This document shows positions 35,126 to 46,180 of a DNA stretch of 64,000 bases, piece after piece; within the stretch, counting starts at the first letter, position 1, and each line of letters begins with the position of its first letter. Below the pieces are notes generated by a model. That model did no database searches. It was given only the letters and a program-made list of their open reading frames with translations, and was not told the DNA's origin. A program made the translations under genes and the position numbers. Where the stretch lies: the NCBI RefSeq assembly GCF_900102725.1, contig NZ_FNJW01000008.1:2010501-2074500 (forward strand), read 5' to 3'. The DNA comes from Carnobacterium viridans (GTDB lineage Bacteria; Bacillota; Bacilli; Lactobacillales; Carnobacteriaceae).

Positions 35126-36037
35126 ATGGCAGAAAAAATTACTTTATCTAAAAAAGATCGCTTAGCCGTAGCATGGCGCTCTACGTTTATCCAAGGTTCT
35201 TGGAACTACGAACGTATGCAAAATGGTGGTTGGGCTTACTCAATGATTCCAGCAATCAAAAAATTATACACTACTAAAGAGGACCGTGCAGCAGCATTAA
35301 AACGTCATTTAGAATTCTTTAATACTCACCCATACATTGCTTCACCAATTCTTGGAGTTACTTTAGCTCTTGAAGAAGAGCGTGCAAATGGAGCTCCAGT
35401 TGATGATGTAGCTATTCAAGGGGTTAAAGTTGGTATGATGGGTCCTTTGGCCGGTGTTGGTGACCCTGTGTTCTGGTTTACTGTACGTCCTATGTTAGGT
35501 GCTCTAGGAGCATCATTGGCAATGGGTGGAAGTATTCTTGGACCGATCATCTTCTTTGTAGCTTGGAACCTTATTCGTTGGGGATTCATGTGGTATACAC
35601 AAGAATTTGGTTATAAAGCCGGTTCTAAAATCACTGAAGATCTTTCAGGTGGATTATTACAAGACATTACTAAAGGAGCATCAATTCTAGGTATGTTCGT
35701 ATTAGCTGCTTTAGTACAGCGGTGGGTATCGATCAGTTTCCAACCAGTTGTTTCAAGAGTTCAATTAGATGATGGAGCATTCATCAAATGGGATGAACTT
35801 CCAGCAGGCGGAGAAGGAATTCGCCAAGCTTTTGAACAAGTAAACTCAGGATTGGCACTTTCACCTACAAAAGTAACAACTCTACAAAACAACTTGGATC
35901 AGTTGATTCCAGGATTAGCTGCATTGGCTTTAACCTTGTTCTGTATGTTCTTGCTTAAGAAAAAAGTTAGTCCAATCGTTATTATTCTTGGTTTATTCGT
36001 AGTTGGAATCGGTGGACATGTAATCGGACTTTTATAA
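35126..36037 (+). CDS. mannose-family PTS EIID component
   Basis: This 303-residue protein has the EIID signature RSTFIQGSWNYERMQNGG near the N-terminus. It also has VGMMGPLAGVGDPVFWF and C-terminal membrane helices. It partners EIIC in sugar translocation. AAGGAGGAG precedes the ATG. A terminator follows at 36090. Confidence 0.95.
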   Translation: MAEKITLSKKDRLAVAWRSTFIQGSWNYERMQNGGWAYSMIPAIKKLYTTKEDRAAALKRHLEFFNTHPYIASPILGVTLALEEERANGAPVDDVAIQGVKVGMMGPLAGVGDPVFWFTVRPMLGALGASLAMGGSILGPIIFFVAWNLIRWGFMWYTQEFGYKAGSKITEDLSGGLLQDITKGASILGMFVLAALVQRWVSISFQPVVSRVQLDDGAFIKWDELPAGGEGIRQAFEQVNSGLALSPTKVTTLQNNLDQLIPGLAALALTLFCMFLLKKKVSPIVIILGLFVVGIGGHVIGLL

Positions 36038-36089
36038 TCTAAAAGATAAGGAAGTCGTTTGAAGTCTGTGCATTACGATAAATTCGCAC

Positions 36090-36126
36090 AAAAAAAGTGG
36101 CTGGGATCTTCTCAGTCACTTTTTTT
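36090..36126 (+). terminator. terminator of the mannose PTS operon
   Basis: A 14-bp stem with one G-U (36090-36103 and 36113-36126), flanked by A and T runs. Confidence 0.88.
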
Positions 36127-36192
36127 ATTGCTATAAGCAGTTGGTGCAACGTATAATAAATGAAACAGGATAAATGAAATGGAGCGGATAAA

Positions 36193-36570
36193 ATGGTTGA
36201 ATCAATTAACACAAAGGTAGACTTAGTAATAGACGCCACCGCTTTTACGGGCCTAACGGATTATGGGAAAATAATGATCGGCGATAACGGATTTGAATTT
36301 TTCAATTCCCGTGATGCGCGTAAATTTGTTCAAATTCCGTGGGAAGAAGTAGAGAACGTTATCGCTTCAGTAATGTTCAAAGGGAAATGGATCCCTCGTT
36401 ACGCGATTGAAACAAAAAGATCAGGAACCTTCACTTTTTCATCTAAGAATCCTAAAGAAGTTCTACGGGCTATACAAGTATATGTAGATCCAAGTCATAT
36501 GGTCCAGTCCTTAAGCTTTTTTGATGTTCTTAAACGCGCATTTAAATCGATTTGGAAAAAGAAAAAATGA
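36193..36570 (+). CDS. DUF956 protein (ManO-like)
   Basis: This 125-residue cytoplasmic protein is of the DUF956 family, which in lactic acid bacteria is almost always found next to the mannose PTS operon and is sometimes called ManO. No membrane helix or DNA-binding helix is evident. The C-terminus is Lys-rich. GGAG precedes the ATG. It is separated from the PTS genes by a terminator, so it has its own or read-through expression. A regulatory role is suggested by context only. Confidence 0.85.
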   Translation: MVESINTKVDLVIDATAFTGLTDYGKIMIGDNGFEFFNSRDARKFVQIPWEEVENVIASVMFKGKWIPRYAIETKRSGTFTFSSKNPKEVLRAIQVYVDPSHMVQSLSFFDVLKRAFKSIWKKKK

Positions 36571-36598
36571 ACGTTTAGTTTATTTTAATGAAATAGTT

Positions 36599-36631
36599 AA
36601 AAAACAGCATGATCATTTCATGCTGTTTTTT
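36599..36631 (+). terminator. terminator of the DUF956 gene
   Basis: A 14-bp stem (36599-36612 and 36618-36631), 5-base loop, T-run. Confidence 0.9.
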
Positions 36632-36765
36632 TGTTGAGTTTTAAGTGTGAGTCTTAGTATAAGAATGAATAACAGCAGCGGTTATTCCAGTAGCTAATAA
36701 ATAATTTTTTAACTGTCTTATTGTACCATGGTAAAGAAAGATGGATGCCGTCTTCGGATGCTAGT

Positions 36766-37038
36766 TTATTTATTAGTATTTTTGTCATGACTTTGCTTAC
36801 TTGAATCGTTCCTTTGAGGGCTTACCAAACGCTCGTACTTATTATTCCCTTTTTCTTCTCTAAATATTGTAGGTGAAACGGAATAAAATTTTTTAAAAGC
36901 TTTTGAGAAAGTTAAAGAATCACGGTAACCAACTGAAATAGCAATCGTAGTAATGGTATTAGGAGATTTAATCAGTAAATCTCCGGCTCTTTTCATCCGA
37001 AAGTTCATTAAAAATTCTTGAGGAGACATATTTGCCAT
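36766..37038 (-). pseudogene. AraC-family regulator, C-terminal fragment
   Basis: Only the C-terminal helix-turn-helix of an AraC-type activator remains (SPQEFLMNFRMKRAGDLL, then VGYRDSLTFSKAFKKFY). About 190 residues are missing. Just upstream a different frame reads EIASYLYNNGKYVS, which looks like the preceding HTH sequence, so there is also a frameshift. The fragment abuts a 5'-truncated alpha-galactosidase in the opposite direction. AraC regulators often face alpha-galactosidase genes, so a single deletion probably removed both 5' ends. Confidence 0.8.
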
Positions 37039-37079
37039 TGTTGTAAAGATATGATGCTATCTCAAAAATAAAAGTTCAG

Positions 37080-38831
37080 TTGTTGTATGGTGTCTTTGAA
37101 GAAAAAGACATCATCACGCGTGCAGTAACGATTACTAATATGGGTTCTGGAAAAGTAAATGTTTTGAAAGCCGACTCAGCAAGTTTAGACTATGCAGATA
37201 AAGATTTTGATATCATCCATTTTCATGGTCGTCACAATATGGAACGTCAATATGAACGGCTTCCGCTTAAAAACGGTACCTTTTCAATTGGATCGCATCG
37301 TGGTACTTCGAGTCATCAGCACAATCCGTTTATCATCTTAAGTGATTCGGAGACGACTGAAAGCCATGGGAATTGTTATGGAATGATGTTGATGTACAGC
37401 GGAAACTTTTTAGCAACCACTGAAAAGTCTCAATACAACCAAGTAAGAGCGGGAATCGGTATTGGCAGCAGAGGGTTCCGTTACTCATTGGCTCATGGCG
37501 AAACCTTCACTGCTCCTGAGGCTATTCTGAGTTATTCTGCTAATGGACTGGAAGAACTTTCGCACCATTATCATCACTTCATTCAGAAAAACGTGGTCCG
37601 TGGTAAATTCCGTGATCAGCGCCGTCCGGTTTTAATCAATAACTGGGAAGCAACGTATTTTGATTTTACCGAACAAAAACTTATTGACATCGCCCGTGAT
37701 GCAGCTGGAGCAGGAATAGAACTGTTCGTAATGGATGATGGCTGGTTCGGTAAACGTGATTCAGACACGAGCGGCCTTGGCGATTGGCAAGTGAACCTGG
37801 AGAAAATACCTAATGGGCTGAAACAGTTAGCGGATACGGTAAACAAAGAAGGTTTGAAATTTGGTATCTGGTTCGAACCAGAGATGATTTCGGAAGATAG
37901 TGATATGTATCGGAAGCACCCAGAATGGAGCATCAATATACCGGGGCGCCCTGGGATTCGCAGTCGCGATCAGTATGTACTAGATTTTACGAGACAAGAT
38001 GTTCGTAATCACTTAGTAGAGGAAATCACAGAAGTCCTTGATTCAGCTAATATTGAGTATGTAAAATGGGACATGAACCGCAGTTTATCTAACGTGTTCT
38101 CTGAGAACTTAGAAAGCCACGAGCAAGGCAAGTTCTATCATTTATATATTTTGGGATTATATGAAGTCTTAGAACGATTGACTTCTGCTTATCCAGATAT
38201 TTTATTTGAAGGATGCAGCGGCGGTGGCGGTCGCTTTGACGCAGGGATGTTGTATTACACACCGCAAATTTGGACAAGTGATGATACAGATGCTGTCGAA
38301 CGCTTGCGCATTCAACATGGGACTTCTTTTGGGTATCCGACTCGTACGAATGGCTCGCACGTTTCTGCTGTGCCTAATCATCAAACAAGTCGCATCACCC
38401 CTTTGAACACACGTGGAATTGTGGCGATGTCAGGTAGTTTTGGGTATGAATTGGATATTACCAAGTTGACTCAAGCTGAGAAAGATGAAGTAGCAGAACA
38501 AGTCGAAATGTTCAAATCTTATTATGATCTAATTCATGATGGATTATATTACCGTTTAACCAATCCTTGGGAAAATGAGAGTTTTACAGCTTGGCAAATT
38601 GTTTCAAACGATAAGAAAGAAACCTTAGTCAGCCTTGTACGAACTCGACAATATGCCAACGATCCTATTGCTATTTTTAGACTAAAAGGATTGGATCCTA
38701 AGCGAACTTATCAATTAGACGGAGAAGAAAAAGAATATACAGGAGCAGCATTAATGGCAAGCGGCTGGCCAGTGCCGCAAACGAGCCAAGAATATCAAGC
38801 CTTTACGTACCATTTTGTTTGCAAAGAATAA
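37080..38831 (+). pseudogene. alpha-galactosidase (GH36), 5'-truncated
   Basis: The frame gives 583 residues, against about 730 for the family; roughly the first 150 (the N-terminal beta-sandwich) are missing. The catalytic (beta/alpha)8 domain is complete: KWDMNR with nucleophile Asp331, CSGGGGRFD, and SDDTD with the acid/base near Asp401. The only start is a TTG without ribosome site, and the coding similarity seems to begin near 37068. No promoter is visible. Most likely not expressed or not functional. Confidence 0.8.
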
Positions 38832-38838
38832 TTTTCAG

Positions 38839-38878
38839 AAAACGCGTGCCTTTTATTTAAAGGCACGCGTTTTTTTGC
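38839..38878 (+). terminator. terminator of the alpha-galactosidase remnant
   Basis: A perfect 15-bp GC-rich stem (38839-38853 and 38859-38873) with T-run. Confidence 0.92.
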
Positions 38879-38881
38879 TTG

Positions 38882-39551
38882 TCTTATAAAAATACTCAGT
38901 TAAAGAACCATGATGTTTTTCTTCTATAAATTAATGATTGTTAAAGTTAAGTTTTAAGAAAGAGAAGCAAGATGAAAAAGGTAAAAGTAGGAGACTTGAT
39001 TAATACCGGCGACAGGTTACAAAAGATAAGGAATATTGGAAAGGCGAGCCGCAAACGTCAAAGCAAATACTGAAATGCTGATTTTTAGTGATGCAAGATG
39101 TTCATTGCCAATTAATTTTAAAAATGCATTTTTGATAAAAACACCTCTCGACATTAAAAAATGGTTAGAGTAAAATGATAAAATAGTTATTTAAATCAGG
39201 GTGTTTTTTTAATTTTTGAATATCCTGAAATGAAGAGATGATTTCCCTTTTGGAACTAATCATTCAATTCCCCCTAATAACTTTTGGATAATTAGAATAC
39301 TGATAGGGATATCATTTTATAGGTAATACTTCTTGTTTAAAAAAATTCAAAATTTTATTTTTAAACATAAAAATGAAGGAGAAAGAGGGTAGCTGATTAG
39401 CAATATATTTGAGTTCTCTAATTTTATTTTATTGATATTATAGTTTTTACATTTCGCTTCTAAATACACTAGTTTGACTAAATAACTTTGTTTTGTAAAG
39501 AATAAAAAGTGATGAGATAAATGAGTAAGTTTATAAAGAGGAGGAATTAAT
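38882..39551. other. 670-base gene-poor stretch with one tiny reading frame
   Basis: A 33-codon frame (38972-39073, starting MKKVKVGDLIN) has a weak ribosome-like site and no known relative to me. It could be a small protein or a remnant. A long-loop inverted repeat (AAAAACACC near 39140 with GGTGTTTTT near 39200) may be a terminator. The rest is AT-rich leader of the opp operon. Confidence 0.3.
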
Positions 39552-41513
39552 TTGAAGAAAACAATACTATTATTTCTAGCAACTTCATTTGCATTGGCGG
39601 GATGTGCGGGGGCTAATGATGAAAGCAAAGCTAGCACTGATTCAACTACAGTAGTTGAAGGAGGAACTTATAACTACATTTACTCTACTGATATTGCGAC
39701 CTTAGATTATCTTTTTTCGAGTCGTCAGACCAACAGTGTACATTATACAAACTTTGTGGATGGTTTACTTGAAAATGATTCATTAGGAAACTTAATTCCA
39801 GCTCTTGCAGAAGACTGGGAAGTTAGTGAGGATGGTTTAACTTATACTTATAAACTTCGTGAAGGTGCTAAGTGGGTAACGAATTCTGGAACAGAATATG
39901 CAGAAGTTACAGCTCACGACTTTGTAACAGGACTAAAACATGCAGCCGATATTAACTCAGAAACACTTTACATAGTGGCTGATAGTGTAAAAGGATTGGC
40001 AGATTATGCTAGTGGGAAAACTACTGATTTCAGTACGGTAGGAGTTAAAGCAATCGATGATTACACGGTTGAGTATACGTTAAACACTCCAGAATCCTAT
40101 TGGAATTCAAAAACTACTTACGGTATTCTTTATCCTGTTAATGAAGAATTTTTGAATTCTCAAGGTGAAAATTTTGGTTCTGTTTCTCCAGATTCAATTC
40201 TCTATAATGGAGCATTCATTTTAACCAATAACACAGCGAAATCAGTTATCGAATATGAAAAGAACGAAATGTATTGGGACAGCGAAAATGTACATCTTGA
40301 TGATGTGAAATATACGTATAATGACGGAAGTGACCCAGATGGTTTATTTACTTCTTTCCAAGAAGGCAATTTGAGTTTAGCTAGAGTTTATCCTAACTCA
40401 GCAGGTTATGCAGAAGTTCAAGAAACGTATCCAGATGGTGTAACTTTCTCTCAAACAAATGGTACGACTTACAATATGTCATTTAACTTGAATCGGGAAT
40501 CTTACAACGCAACAAGTAAGACGACTGATAAAGAGAAATCTTCTACAAAAGCTGCTATCTTAAATCGTGACTTTAGACTAGCTATTCAATTTGCTTTTGA
40601 TCGTGCCTCTTATAATGCACAAAGTGTGGGAGAAGAAACATCAAGCGAAGCTTTAAGAAATACACTAGTTCCTCCTACGTTTGTAGCAATTGACGGCAAA
40701 GATTACGGAGATACTGTTGAAGCTGAACTTCAAGCTCTTGATGCTGAAACGTGGGCAGATATTGATTTAGCTGATGGACATGATGAGTATTTTGATAAAG
40801 ATAAAGCGGCTGAGCATTTAGAAAAAGCCAAAGAGGCTTTGGCTGCTGAAAATGTTTCGTTCCCAATCCATTTGGATATTCCAATTATGGAAACAAGCGA
40901 AATCAGTGTGAATAGTGCAAAATCATTGAAGAACTCAATTGAAAATACTTTAGGAACTGACAATGTAGTTGTTGATATCCAATTGCTTAATGATGATGCT
41001 TACTTGGCTGCAACATACCAAGCAACAACTGGTATAGCTAGTGACTTTGACATCTCTACAGCTTCTGGTTGGGGCCCTGACTATCAAGATCCATCAACTT
41101 ACTTGAACATTTACAACTCAAGAACTGGAGATATGCTTACAACTCTTGGACTTGATGGTAGTGAACTTGTTGAAGGTGAAGATGTAACTGCTAGTGCAAA
41201 AGAAGCCGTTAACCTTGATGAATACGATGCTTTATTAGATGAAGCGAGTAAAGTTTTAGATGAAAATGAACGTTACGCAGCTTATGCTAAAGCTGAAGCT
41301 TGGTTATTGAACAATGCTCTTCAAGTTCCAATCTATGCTGGTGGTGGCCTGCCGCGTGTAACGACGGTTGTTCCATTTAGCGCTCCATATAGCTGGTCAG
41401 GAATTGCTGCTGACAAATTGAAATATGTTCAGTTGCAAGAAGACATTGTAACAACAGACCAATATCAAGAAGCTCTTGATAAATGGAATGATGAGCGGAA
41501 TCAAGAAAAATAA
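39552..41513 (+). CDS. oppA: oligopeptide-binding lipoprotein OppA
   Basis: This 653-residue lipoprotein has a signal peptide with lipobox ALAGC (Cys near 19). The SBP_bac_5 fold follows, with GLTYTYKLREGAKWVTNSG and ASGWGPDYQDP. It is the longer OppA type of lactic acid bacteria. It starts with TTG, preceded by GAGGAGGAA. It is the first gene of oppABCDF. A hairpin just after it likely lowers expression of the permease genes relative to the binding protein. Confidence 0.92.
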   Translation: MKKTILLFLATSFALAGCAGANDESKASTDSTTVVEGGTYNYIYSTDIATLDYLFSSRQTNSVHYTNFVDGLLENDSLGNLIPALAEDWEVSEDGLTYTYKLREGAKWVTNSGTEYAEVTAHDFVTGLKHAADINSETLYIVADSVKGLADYASGKTTDFSTVGVKAIDDYTVEYTLNTPESYWNSKTTYGILYPVNEEFLNSQGENFGSVSPDSILYNGAFILTNNTAKSVIEYEKNEMYWDSENVHLDDVKYTYNDGSDPDGLFTSFQEGNLSLARVYPNSAGYAEVQETYPDGVTFSQTNGTTYNMSFNLNRESYNATSKTTDKEKSSTKAAILNRDFRLAIQFAFDRASYNAQSVGEETSSEALRNTLVPPTFVAIDGKDYGDTVEAELQALDAETWADIDLADGHDEYFDKDKAAEHLEKAKEALAAENVSFPIHLDIPIMETSEISVNSAKSLKNSIENTLGTDNVVVDIQLLNDDAYLAATYQATTGIASDFDISTASGWGPDYQDPSTYLNIYNSRTGDMLTTLGLDGSELVEGEDVTASAKEAVNLDEYDALLDEASKVLDENERYAAYAKAEAWLLNNALQVPIYAGGGLPRVTTVVPFSAPYSWSGIAADKLKYVQLQEDIVTTDQYQEALDKWNDERNQEK

Positions 41514-41549
41514 AAAAATCTATGAACAAAATGAATAGGAATGCTGAAG

Positions 41550-41578
41550 AGGATTAGCATAAAAACTAATCCTTTTTT
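41550..41578 (+). terminator. intra-operon partial terminator between oppA and oppB
   Basis: An 8-bp stem AGGATTAG/CTAATCCT (41550-41557, 41566-41573) and a T-run, 24 bases before oppB. Such hairpins often allow partial read-through so that the binding protein is made in excess. Confidence 0.7.
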
Positions 41579-41601
41579 GTTATAGGTCTGGAGGAAATAA
41601 A

Positions 41602-43104
41602 GTGAAAAAATACATTTTCTATAGAATTATTCGTTCAATCATCAGTATTTTTTTGGTAACGACTATTGGTTATATCATGATTTTTTCTTTAGTGCCGAGA
41701 TATACGATTTTCCAAAGTGATCCTGTGTACAGCCGTTTAAAAGGAAGTCCAGATGAAAGAGTCGATTATGAAAATAGTACATACAAACGTATGGGGTACA
41801 TTGATTATTATAAAAGCAGTGATATTATTTCGGAAATAGCTAAAGATGATGACGAGTACGCTGCCCTTATGAACGAAGAAAATAGTCAAGTTTTTGAGGA
41901 ATGGCAAGAACAAAATAGGAGTAAAGGCTGGAAACTGGAACAAATGCCGATATCCAAAACTTACTACGCTGTAAGGGAAATTCCAATTTTGCAAAGAGTT
42001 GGGCGATTTTATTCAAAATTGATTCAAATTGACCATCCATGGGCGGTACAAGATCCAAAGAATCCTGATCTGCCTAGATATCTAAAGTTTGAATACACTG
42101 AATCGGCTGGGTTAACATTAACAGGTTCTGGAACGAGATCTAAATATTTGATTTACTTTGATTCTTCTTTCCCTTTTATTCACCAGAACTTTGTCAAATT
42201 AAATCTAGGAACTTCATATCCAACATATAGTGGTAGAAGTGTGACCGATGTCATCTCTAGCGGTCAAGGAAAGGTAAAACCAGAAGAAGTCACCTATGAA
42301 ACTGGATTGACTGAAAAGTCACCAGCAGATCTGCATTCAAGAAAGTACAAAACACCAGATTCATTGGACCGTTTGGAAACTGAACGCTATAACGATAGTT
42401 ACGTTAAATCTAAAGATAACTATCAGGATCCGTCAATGATCAAAATCTCTATGATCACTGGTTTGATTTCCGTTGTTATTTCTTATACGATCGGTATTTC
42501 ATTGGCTGTACTGATGGCACGCCATAAAGGAAAACTCATTGACCGATTTGGGGTAGGATTAGTTACGATTCTTATCTCCGTACCAAGTTTGGCTTTTATT
42601 TATTTCTTCCGCTTTATTGGAAGTACATTCTTCGGGTTACCAGATTCATTCCCGACACTAGGTGCAGCAAGTATTCAATCGTATATTCTTCCAACCGTTA
42701 TTTTAGGACTGTTATCTATTTCAGGACTGATTATCTGGATCAGAAGATTTATGATTGATCAGGCATCTGCTGATTATGTGAAATTTGCAAAAGCTAAAGG
42801 ATTATCTGAAAAAGAAATTTCACAGAAACATATCTTTAAAAATGCGATGATTCCAATCGTGAGTGGAATTCCGGGAACCATTATTTTGACCATCCAAGGT
42901 GCAACGATCACAGAAACGATTTTTGCAGTTCCAGGGATGGGTAAAATGTTGCCAGATGCGATCATTGCACATAATAATCCTATGGTTATTGGTTTATTAT
43001 TTGTGTTTACTACTTTATCGATTCTAGCTGTCCTGTTAGGGGATATCATGTTGACCATTATTGACCCTAGAATCAGCTTATTATCGAAAAAAGGAGGCCA
43101 TTAA
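41602..43104 (+). CDS. oppB: oligopeptide permease OppB
   Basis: This 500-residue membrane protein is much longer than the usual 310. After the first helix, a roughly 250-residue extracytoplasmic region precedes the five-helix permease core. The core has the EAA loop [19 protein letters not shown] (about 390-408). This long form is normal in Lactobacillales. Ribosome site TCTGGAGG precedes the start. It forms the transport channel with OppC. Confidence 0.92.
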   Translation: MKKYIFYRIIRSIISIFLVTTIGYIMIFSLVPRYTIFQSDPVYSRLKGSPDERVDYENSTYKRMGYIDYYKSSDIISEIAKDDDEYAALMNEENSQVFEEWQEQNRSKGWKLEQMPISKTYYAVREIPILQRVGRFYSKLIQIDHPWAVQDPKNPDLPRYLKFEYTESAGLTLTGSGTRSKYLIYFDSSFPFIHQNFVKLNLGTSYPTYSGRSVTDVISSGQGKVKPEEVTYETGLTEKSPADLHSRKYKTPDSLDRLETERYNDSYVKSKDNYQDPSMIKISMITGLISVVISYTIGISLAVLMARHKGKLIDRFGVGLVTILISVPSLAFIYFFRFIGSTFFGLPDSFPTLGAASIQSYILPTVILGLLSISGLIIWIRRFMIDQASADYVKFAKAKGLSEKEISQKHIFKNAMIPIVSGIPGTIILTIQGATITETIFAVPGMGKMLPDAIIAHNNPMVIGLLFVFTTLSILAVLLGDIMLTIIDPRISLLSKKGGH

Positions 43105-43105
43105 G

Positions 43106-44035
43106 ATGGTACAAAATACAAATACAGACAAGTTTCAATTTGTAGCGTTAGATTCTTTAAAGTCTGAAAGAATCGATGCACCAAAATATTCTTATTGGAA
43201 ATCAGTAGGCAGAAAATTTTTCAGTAGTAAAGTTGCTATTAGCATGCTTATCTTATTGCTTATCATTTTAGGTTTTTCTTTTATTCATCCACTAATCAGC
43301 CAGTATGATTTTATGGATGTGGAAGGCATCAATGACTTTTCCAATCGTTACAACTGGCCTTCTAAAGGAAATTGGTTTGGAACAGATTCAAATGGACAAT
43401 CTCTATTTGATGCTGTTTGGGCAGGGGCAAGGACTTCTATTTCAATCGGCTTACTGGCAACCCTCATTACAACAGTTGTGGGTGTTGTCGTAGGTGCTAT
43501 TTGGGGAAGTTCAAAAGCGGTAGACCGTGTTATGATCGAGATCTATAACGTGGTTTCTAATGTTCCGACTTTACTGATTGTTATCGTCTTATCGTATGCA
43601 TTTGGTAGTGGATTTTGGAATTTACTGTTTGCAATGTGTGCGACAAGTTGGATAGGGACAGCTCATTTTATTCGTGTTCAAGTCATGATCATGAGAGACC
43701 GTGAATATAATCTAGCCTCTAAATGCTTAGGGACACCGTTGCATCGAATGATTTTAAAAAATATATTGCCGTATCTTATTTCAGTTATTGTAACGGCTGT
43801 ATCACGCTCTTTGCCAAGTTTCATCTCTTATGAAGTATTCTTATCCTTTTTAGGAGTGGGTTTAAGTTCTGATATTCCTTCTCTAGGACGAATCATCTCA
43901 AAATATACTGTAAATATGAACAACTTTCCTTATCTATTTTGGATACCAGTTATCGTATTAGCTCTTGTTACCGTTTCGCTTTATATTGTCGGTCAAACAT
44001 TAGCTGACGCATCCGATCCTAGAACACACATGTGA
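43106..44035 (+). CDS. oppC: oligopeptide permease OppC
   Basis: This 309-residue protein has an N-terminal helix, then the binding-protein-dependent permease domain with five helices. Its EAA loop is [28 protein letters not shown] lies in the end of oppB and fits the ATG at 43106, one base after the oppB stop. Confidence 0.93.
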   Translation: MVQNTNTDKFQFVALDSLKSERIDAPKYSYWKSVGRKFFSSKVAISMLILLLIILGFSFIHPLISQYDFMDVEGINDFSNRYNWPSKGNWFGTDSNGQSLFDAVWAGARTSISIGLLATLITTVVGVVVGAIWGSSKAVDRVMIEIYNVVSNVPTLLIVIVLSYAFGSGFWNLLFAMCATSWIGTAHFIRVQVMIMRDREYNLASKCLGTPLHRMILKNILPYLISVIVTAVSRSLPSFISYEVFLSFLGVGLSSDIPSLGRIISKYTVNMNNFPYLFWIPVIVLALVTVSLYIVGQTLADASDPRTHM

Positions 44036-44046
44036 GGTGTAGAAAA

Positions 44047-45138
44047 ATGTCAAAAGAAAAAAGTGTCCTTTCAGCAAAAAATATTACTGTTAAATTTAAT
44101 GTTCGCGATCGAGTACTAACCGCTATTCGCAATATCTCACTTGATTTATACGAGAATGAAACGTTAGCGATAGTTGGAGAGTCAGGTTCTGGGAAATCAG
44201 TACTAACAAAGACGTTTACTGGTATGTTGGATTCTAACGGTTTTGTTGCAAATGGAGAAATTGAATACAATGAGAAAAATTTATTAGAACTAAAAAATGA
44301 CCGCGAATGGGAAGGCATAAGGGGAGCTGAAATAGCAACTGTCTTTCAAGATCCCATGACTTCACTTAATCCGATCCGTACAATCGGTTCCCAAATTACA
44401 GAAGTGATCATCAAACATCAAAAAAAGAGTAATGGAGAAGCGAAAAAACTAGCCATTGAATTAATGGAAAAAACGGGAATCCCCAATGCAAAAGAACGGT
44501 TTAATGAATATCCCTTCCAATATTCTGGTGGTATGAGACAACGAATCGTTATTGCCATTGCATTGGCTTGCCGTCCTAAAATTTTGATTTGTGATGAACC
44601 CACTACAGCGCTTGATGTAACAATCCAAGCGCAAATATTGACGTTGATCAAAAGCCTACAAGAAGAATTTTCGTTTGCAACAATTTATATTACTCACGAT
44701 TTAGGAGTAGTAGCTTCAGTTGCAGATCGGGTAGCGGTTATGTACGCGGGGCAGGTTATAGAATATGGAACAGCTGAAGATATCTTTTATAATTCAAAAC
44801 ATCCTTATACTTGGAGTTTACTTTCTTCTATGCCTCAATTGGGTATTAAAGGAGAGTCACTCAGCATGATCCCTGGGACTCCGCCATCGTTGTATAAAGA
44901 AATAGTAGGAGATGCATTTGCACCACGAAATGTTTATGCTATGCAGATCGATTTCGAAGAGGAACCGCCTTTTTTTAAAGTGAACGATGAACATTATGCT
45001 AAAACATGGTTGCTAGACCCTCGCTCACCTAAAGTAGAAATGCCGGAAGCTATTCAGAATCTGAATGAAAAGATGAAAGCAATGGTGAGAAATACAGGCT
45101 ATGGCAGTAATAAGGAAGGAGGAGCAGTTCTTGAATGA
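44047..45138 (+). CDS. oppD: oligopeptide ABC transporter ATPase OppD
   Basis: This 363-residue ATPase has Walker [10 protein letters not shown], signature YSGGMRQRI, Walker [14 protein letters not shown] and ITHDLGV. A C-terminal oligopeptide-binding-ABC extension follows. GAGGTG fits the ATG at 44047 rather than the earlier in-frame one. Its stop overlaps the start of oppF. Confidence 0.95.
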   Translation: MSKEKSVLSAKNITVKFNVRDRVLTAIRNISLDLYENETLAIVGESGSGKSVLTKTFTGMLDSNGFVANGEIEYNEKNLLELKNDREWEGIRGAEIATVFQDPMTSLNPIRTIGSQITEVIIKHQKKSNGEAKKLAIELMEKTGIPNAKERFNEYPFQYSGGMRQRIVIAIALACRPKILICDEPTTALDVTIQAQILTLIKSLQEEFSFATIYITHDLGVVASVADRVAVMYAGQVIEYGTAEDIFYNSKHPYTWSLLSSMPQLGIKGESLSMIPGTPPSLYKEIVGDAFAPRNVYAMQIDFEEEPPFFKVNDEHYAKTWLLDPRSPKVEMPEAIQNLNEKMKAMVRNTGYGSNKEGGAVLE

Positions 45139-46084
45139 GACAAAGATAAAGACAAAAGAGGAAGTTTTGTTATCTGTAAGAGATCTTGAAGTGACTTTTG
45201 GAGAAGGAAAAAATAAATTTGTAGCCGTTAATCATGTGAATTTTGATATTTATAAAGGAGAAACATTATCCTTAGTTGGAGAATCTGGTTCAGGAAAAAC
45301 AACCATTGGAAGGTCCATCATCCGAATCAATGAAACAACAAATGGAGATATTCTTTTTGAAGGAAAAAAAATCAATAAAAAACTATCTCGTAAAGAAAAT
45401 GCCAATATCATACGTAGCATTCAAATGATTTTTCAAGACCCATCTGCTTCTTTAAATGAACGATCTACAATCGATTATATTATTTCAGAAGGACTGCATA
45501 ACTTCCATTTGTATGAAAATGAAGAAGACCGCATAAGAAAAGTTGAAGAGATTATTCTAGAGGTAGGTATGTTACCGGAACATTTGACTCGCTATCCTCA
45601 TGAATTCTCAGGTGGACAGCGTCAGCGCATCGGAATCGCTAGGGCTTTGGTCATGGATCCAACGTTAGTAGTTGCCGATGAACCTATTTCTGCATTAGAT
45701 GTATCCATTCGTGCGCAAGTACTTAATTTATTGAAAAAGATGCAAATTGAAAAAAATCTTACTTATTTGTTTATTGCTCATGATCTATCGGTCGTACGTT
45801 TTATTTCTGACCGAATAGCGGTCATCCATCATGGAGTAATTGTGGAATTAGCAGAAGCAGAAGAGTTGTTTACAAATCCAATACATCCTTATACTCAATC
45901 TCTGCTGTCTGCAGTGCCTATACCAGATCCTCAAATAGAAAAAGAAAAAGTGTTGATTGTTTATGATGGATCCAACCATGATTATTCTGTAGAAAAGCCT
46001 TCTTTTGTTGAAATAAAAGAGGGACATTTCGTATGGGCAAACCAACCGGAAATTGAAAAATATAAAATTGATTTGATTAATTAA
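45131..46084 (+). CDS. oppF: oligopeptide ABC transporter ATPase OppF
   Basis: This 317-residue ATPase has Walker [10 protein letters not shown], signature FSGGQRQRI, Walker [14 protein letters not shown] and IAHDLSV. I place the start at the TTG at 45131, eight bases after AAGGAGGAG. The longer frame has no ribosome site. It overlaps oppD by eight bases. Last gene of the operon. Confidence 0.93.
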   Translation: MNETKIKTKEEVLLSVRDLEVTFGEGKNKFVAVNHVNFDIYKGETLSLVGESGSGKTTIGRSIIRINETTNGDILFEGKKINKKLSRKENANIIRSIQMIFQDPSASLNERSTIDYIISEGLHNFHLYENEEDRIRKVEEIILEVGMLPEHLTRYPHEFSGGQRQRIGIARALVMDPTLVVADEPISALDVSIRAQVLNLLKKMQIEKNLTYLFIAHDLSVVRFISDRIAVIHHGVIVELAEAEELFTNPIHPYTQSLLSAVPIPDPQIEKEKVLIVYDGSNHDYSVEKPSFVEIKEGHFVWANQPEIEKYKIDLIN

Positions 46085-46085
46085 T

Positions 46086-46125
46086 AAAAACCCGTAAATC
46101 TATTTTTATAGATTTACGGGTTTTT
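46086..46125 (+). terminator. terminator of the opp operon
   Basis: A perfect 18-bp stem (46086-46103 and 46108-46125) with 4-base loop. Bidirectional, between convergent operons. Confidence 0.93.
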
Positions 46126-46180
46126 ATTTTTAAAGCAACAATATAGAGTATCTTATCGCATTTTTTGAGAATTCAATAAA

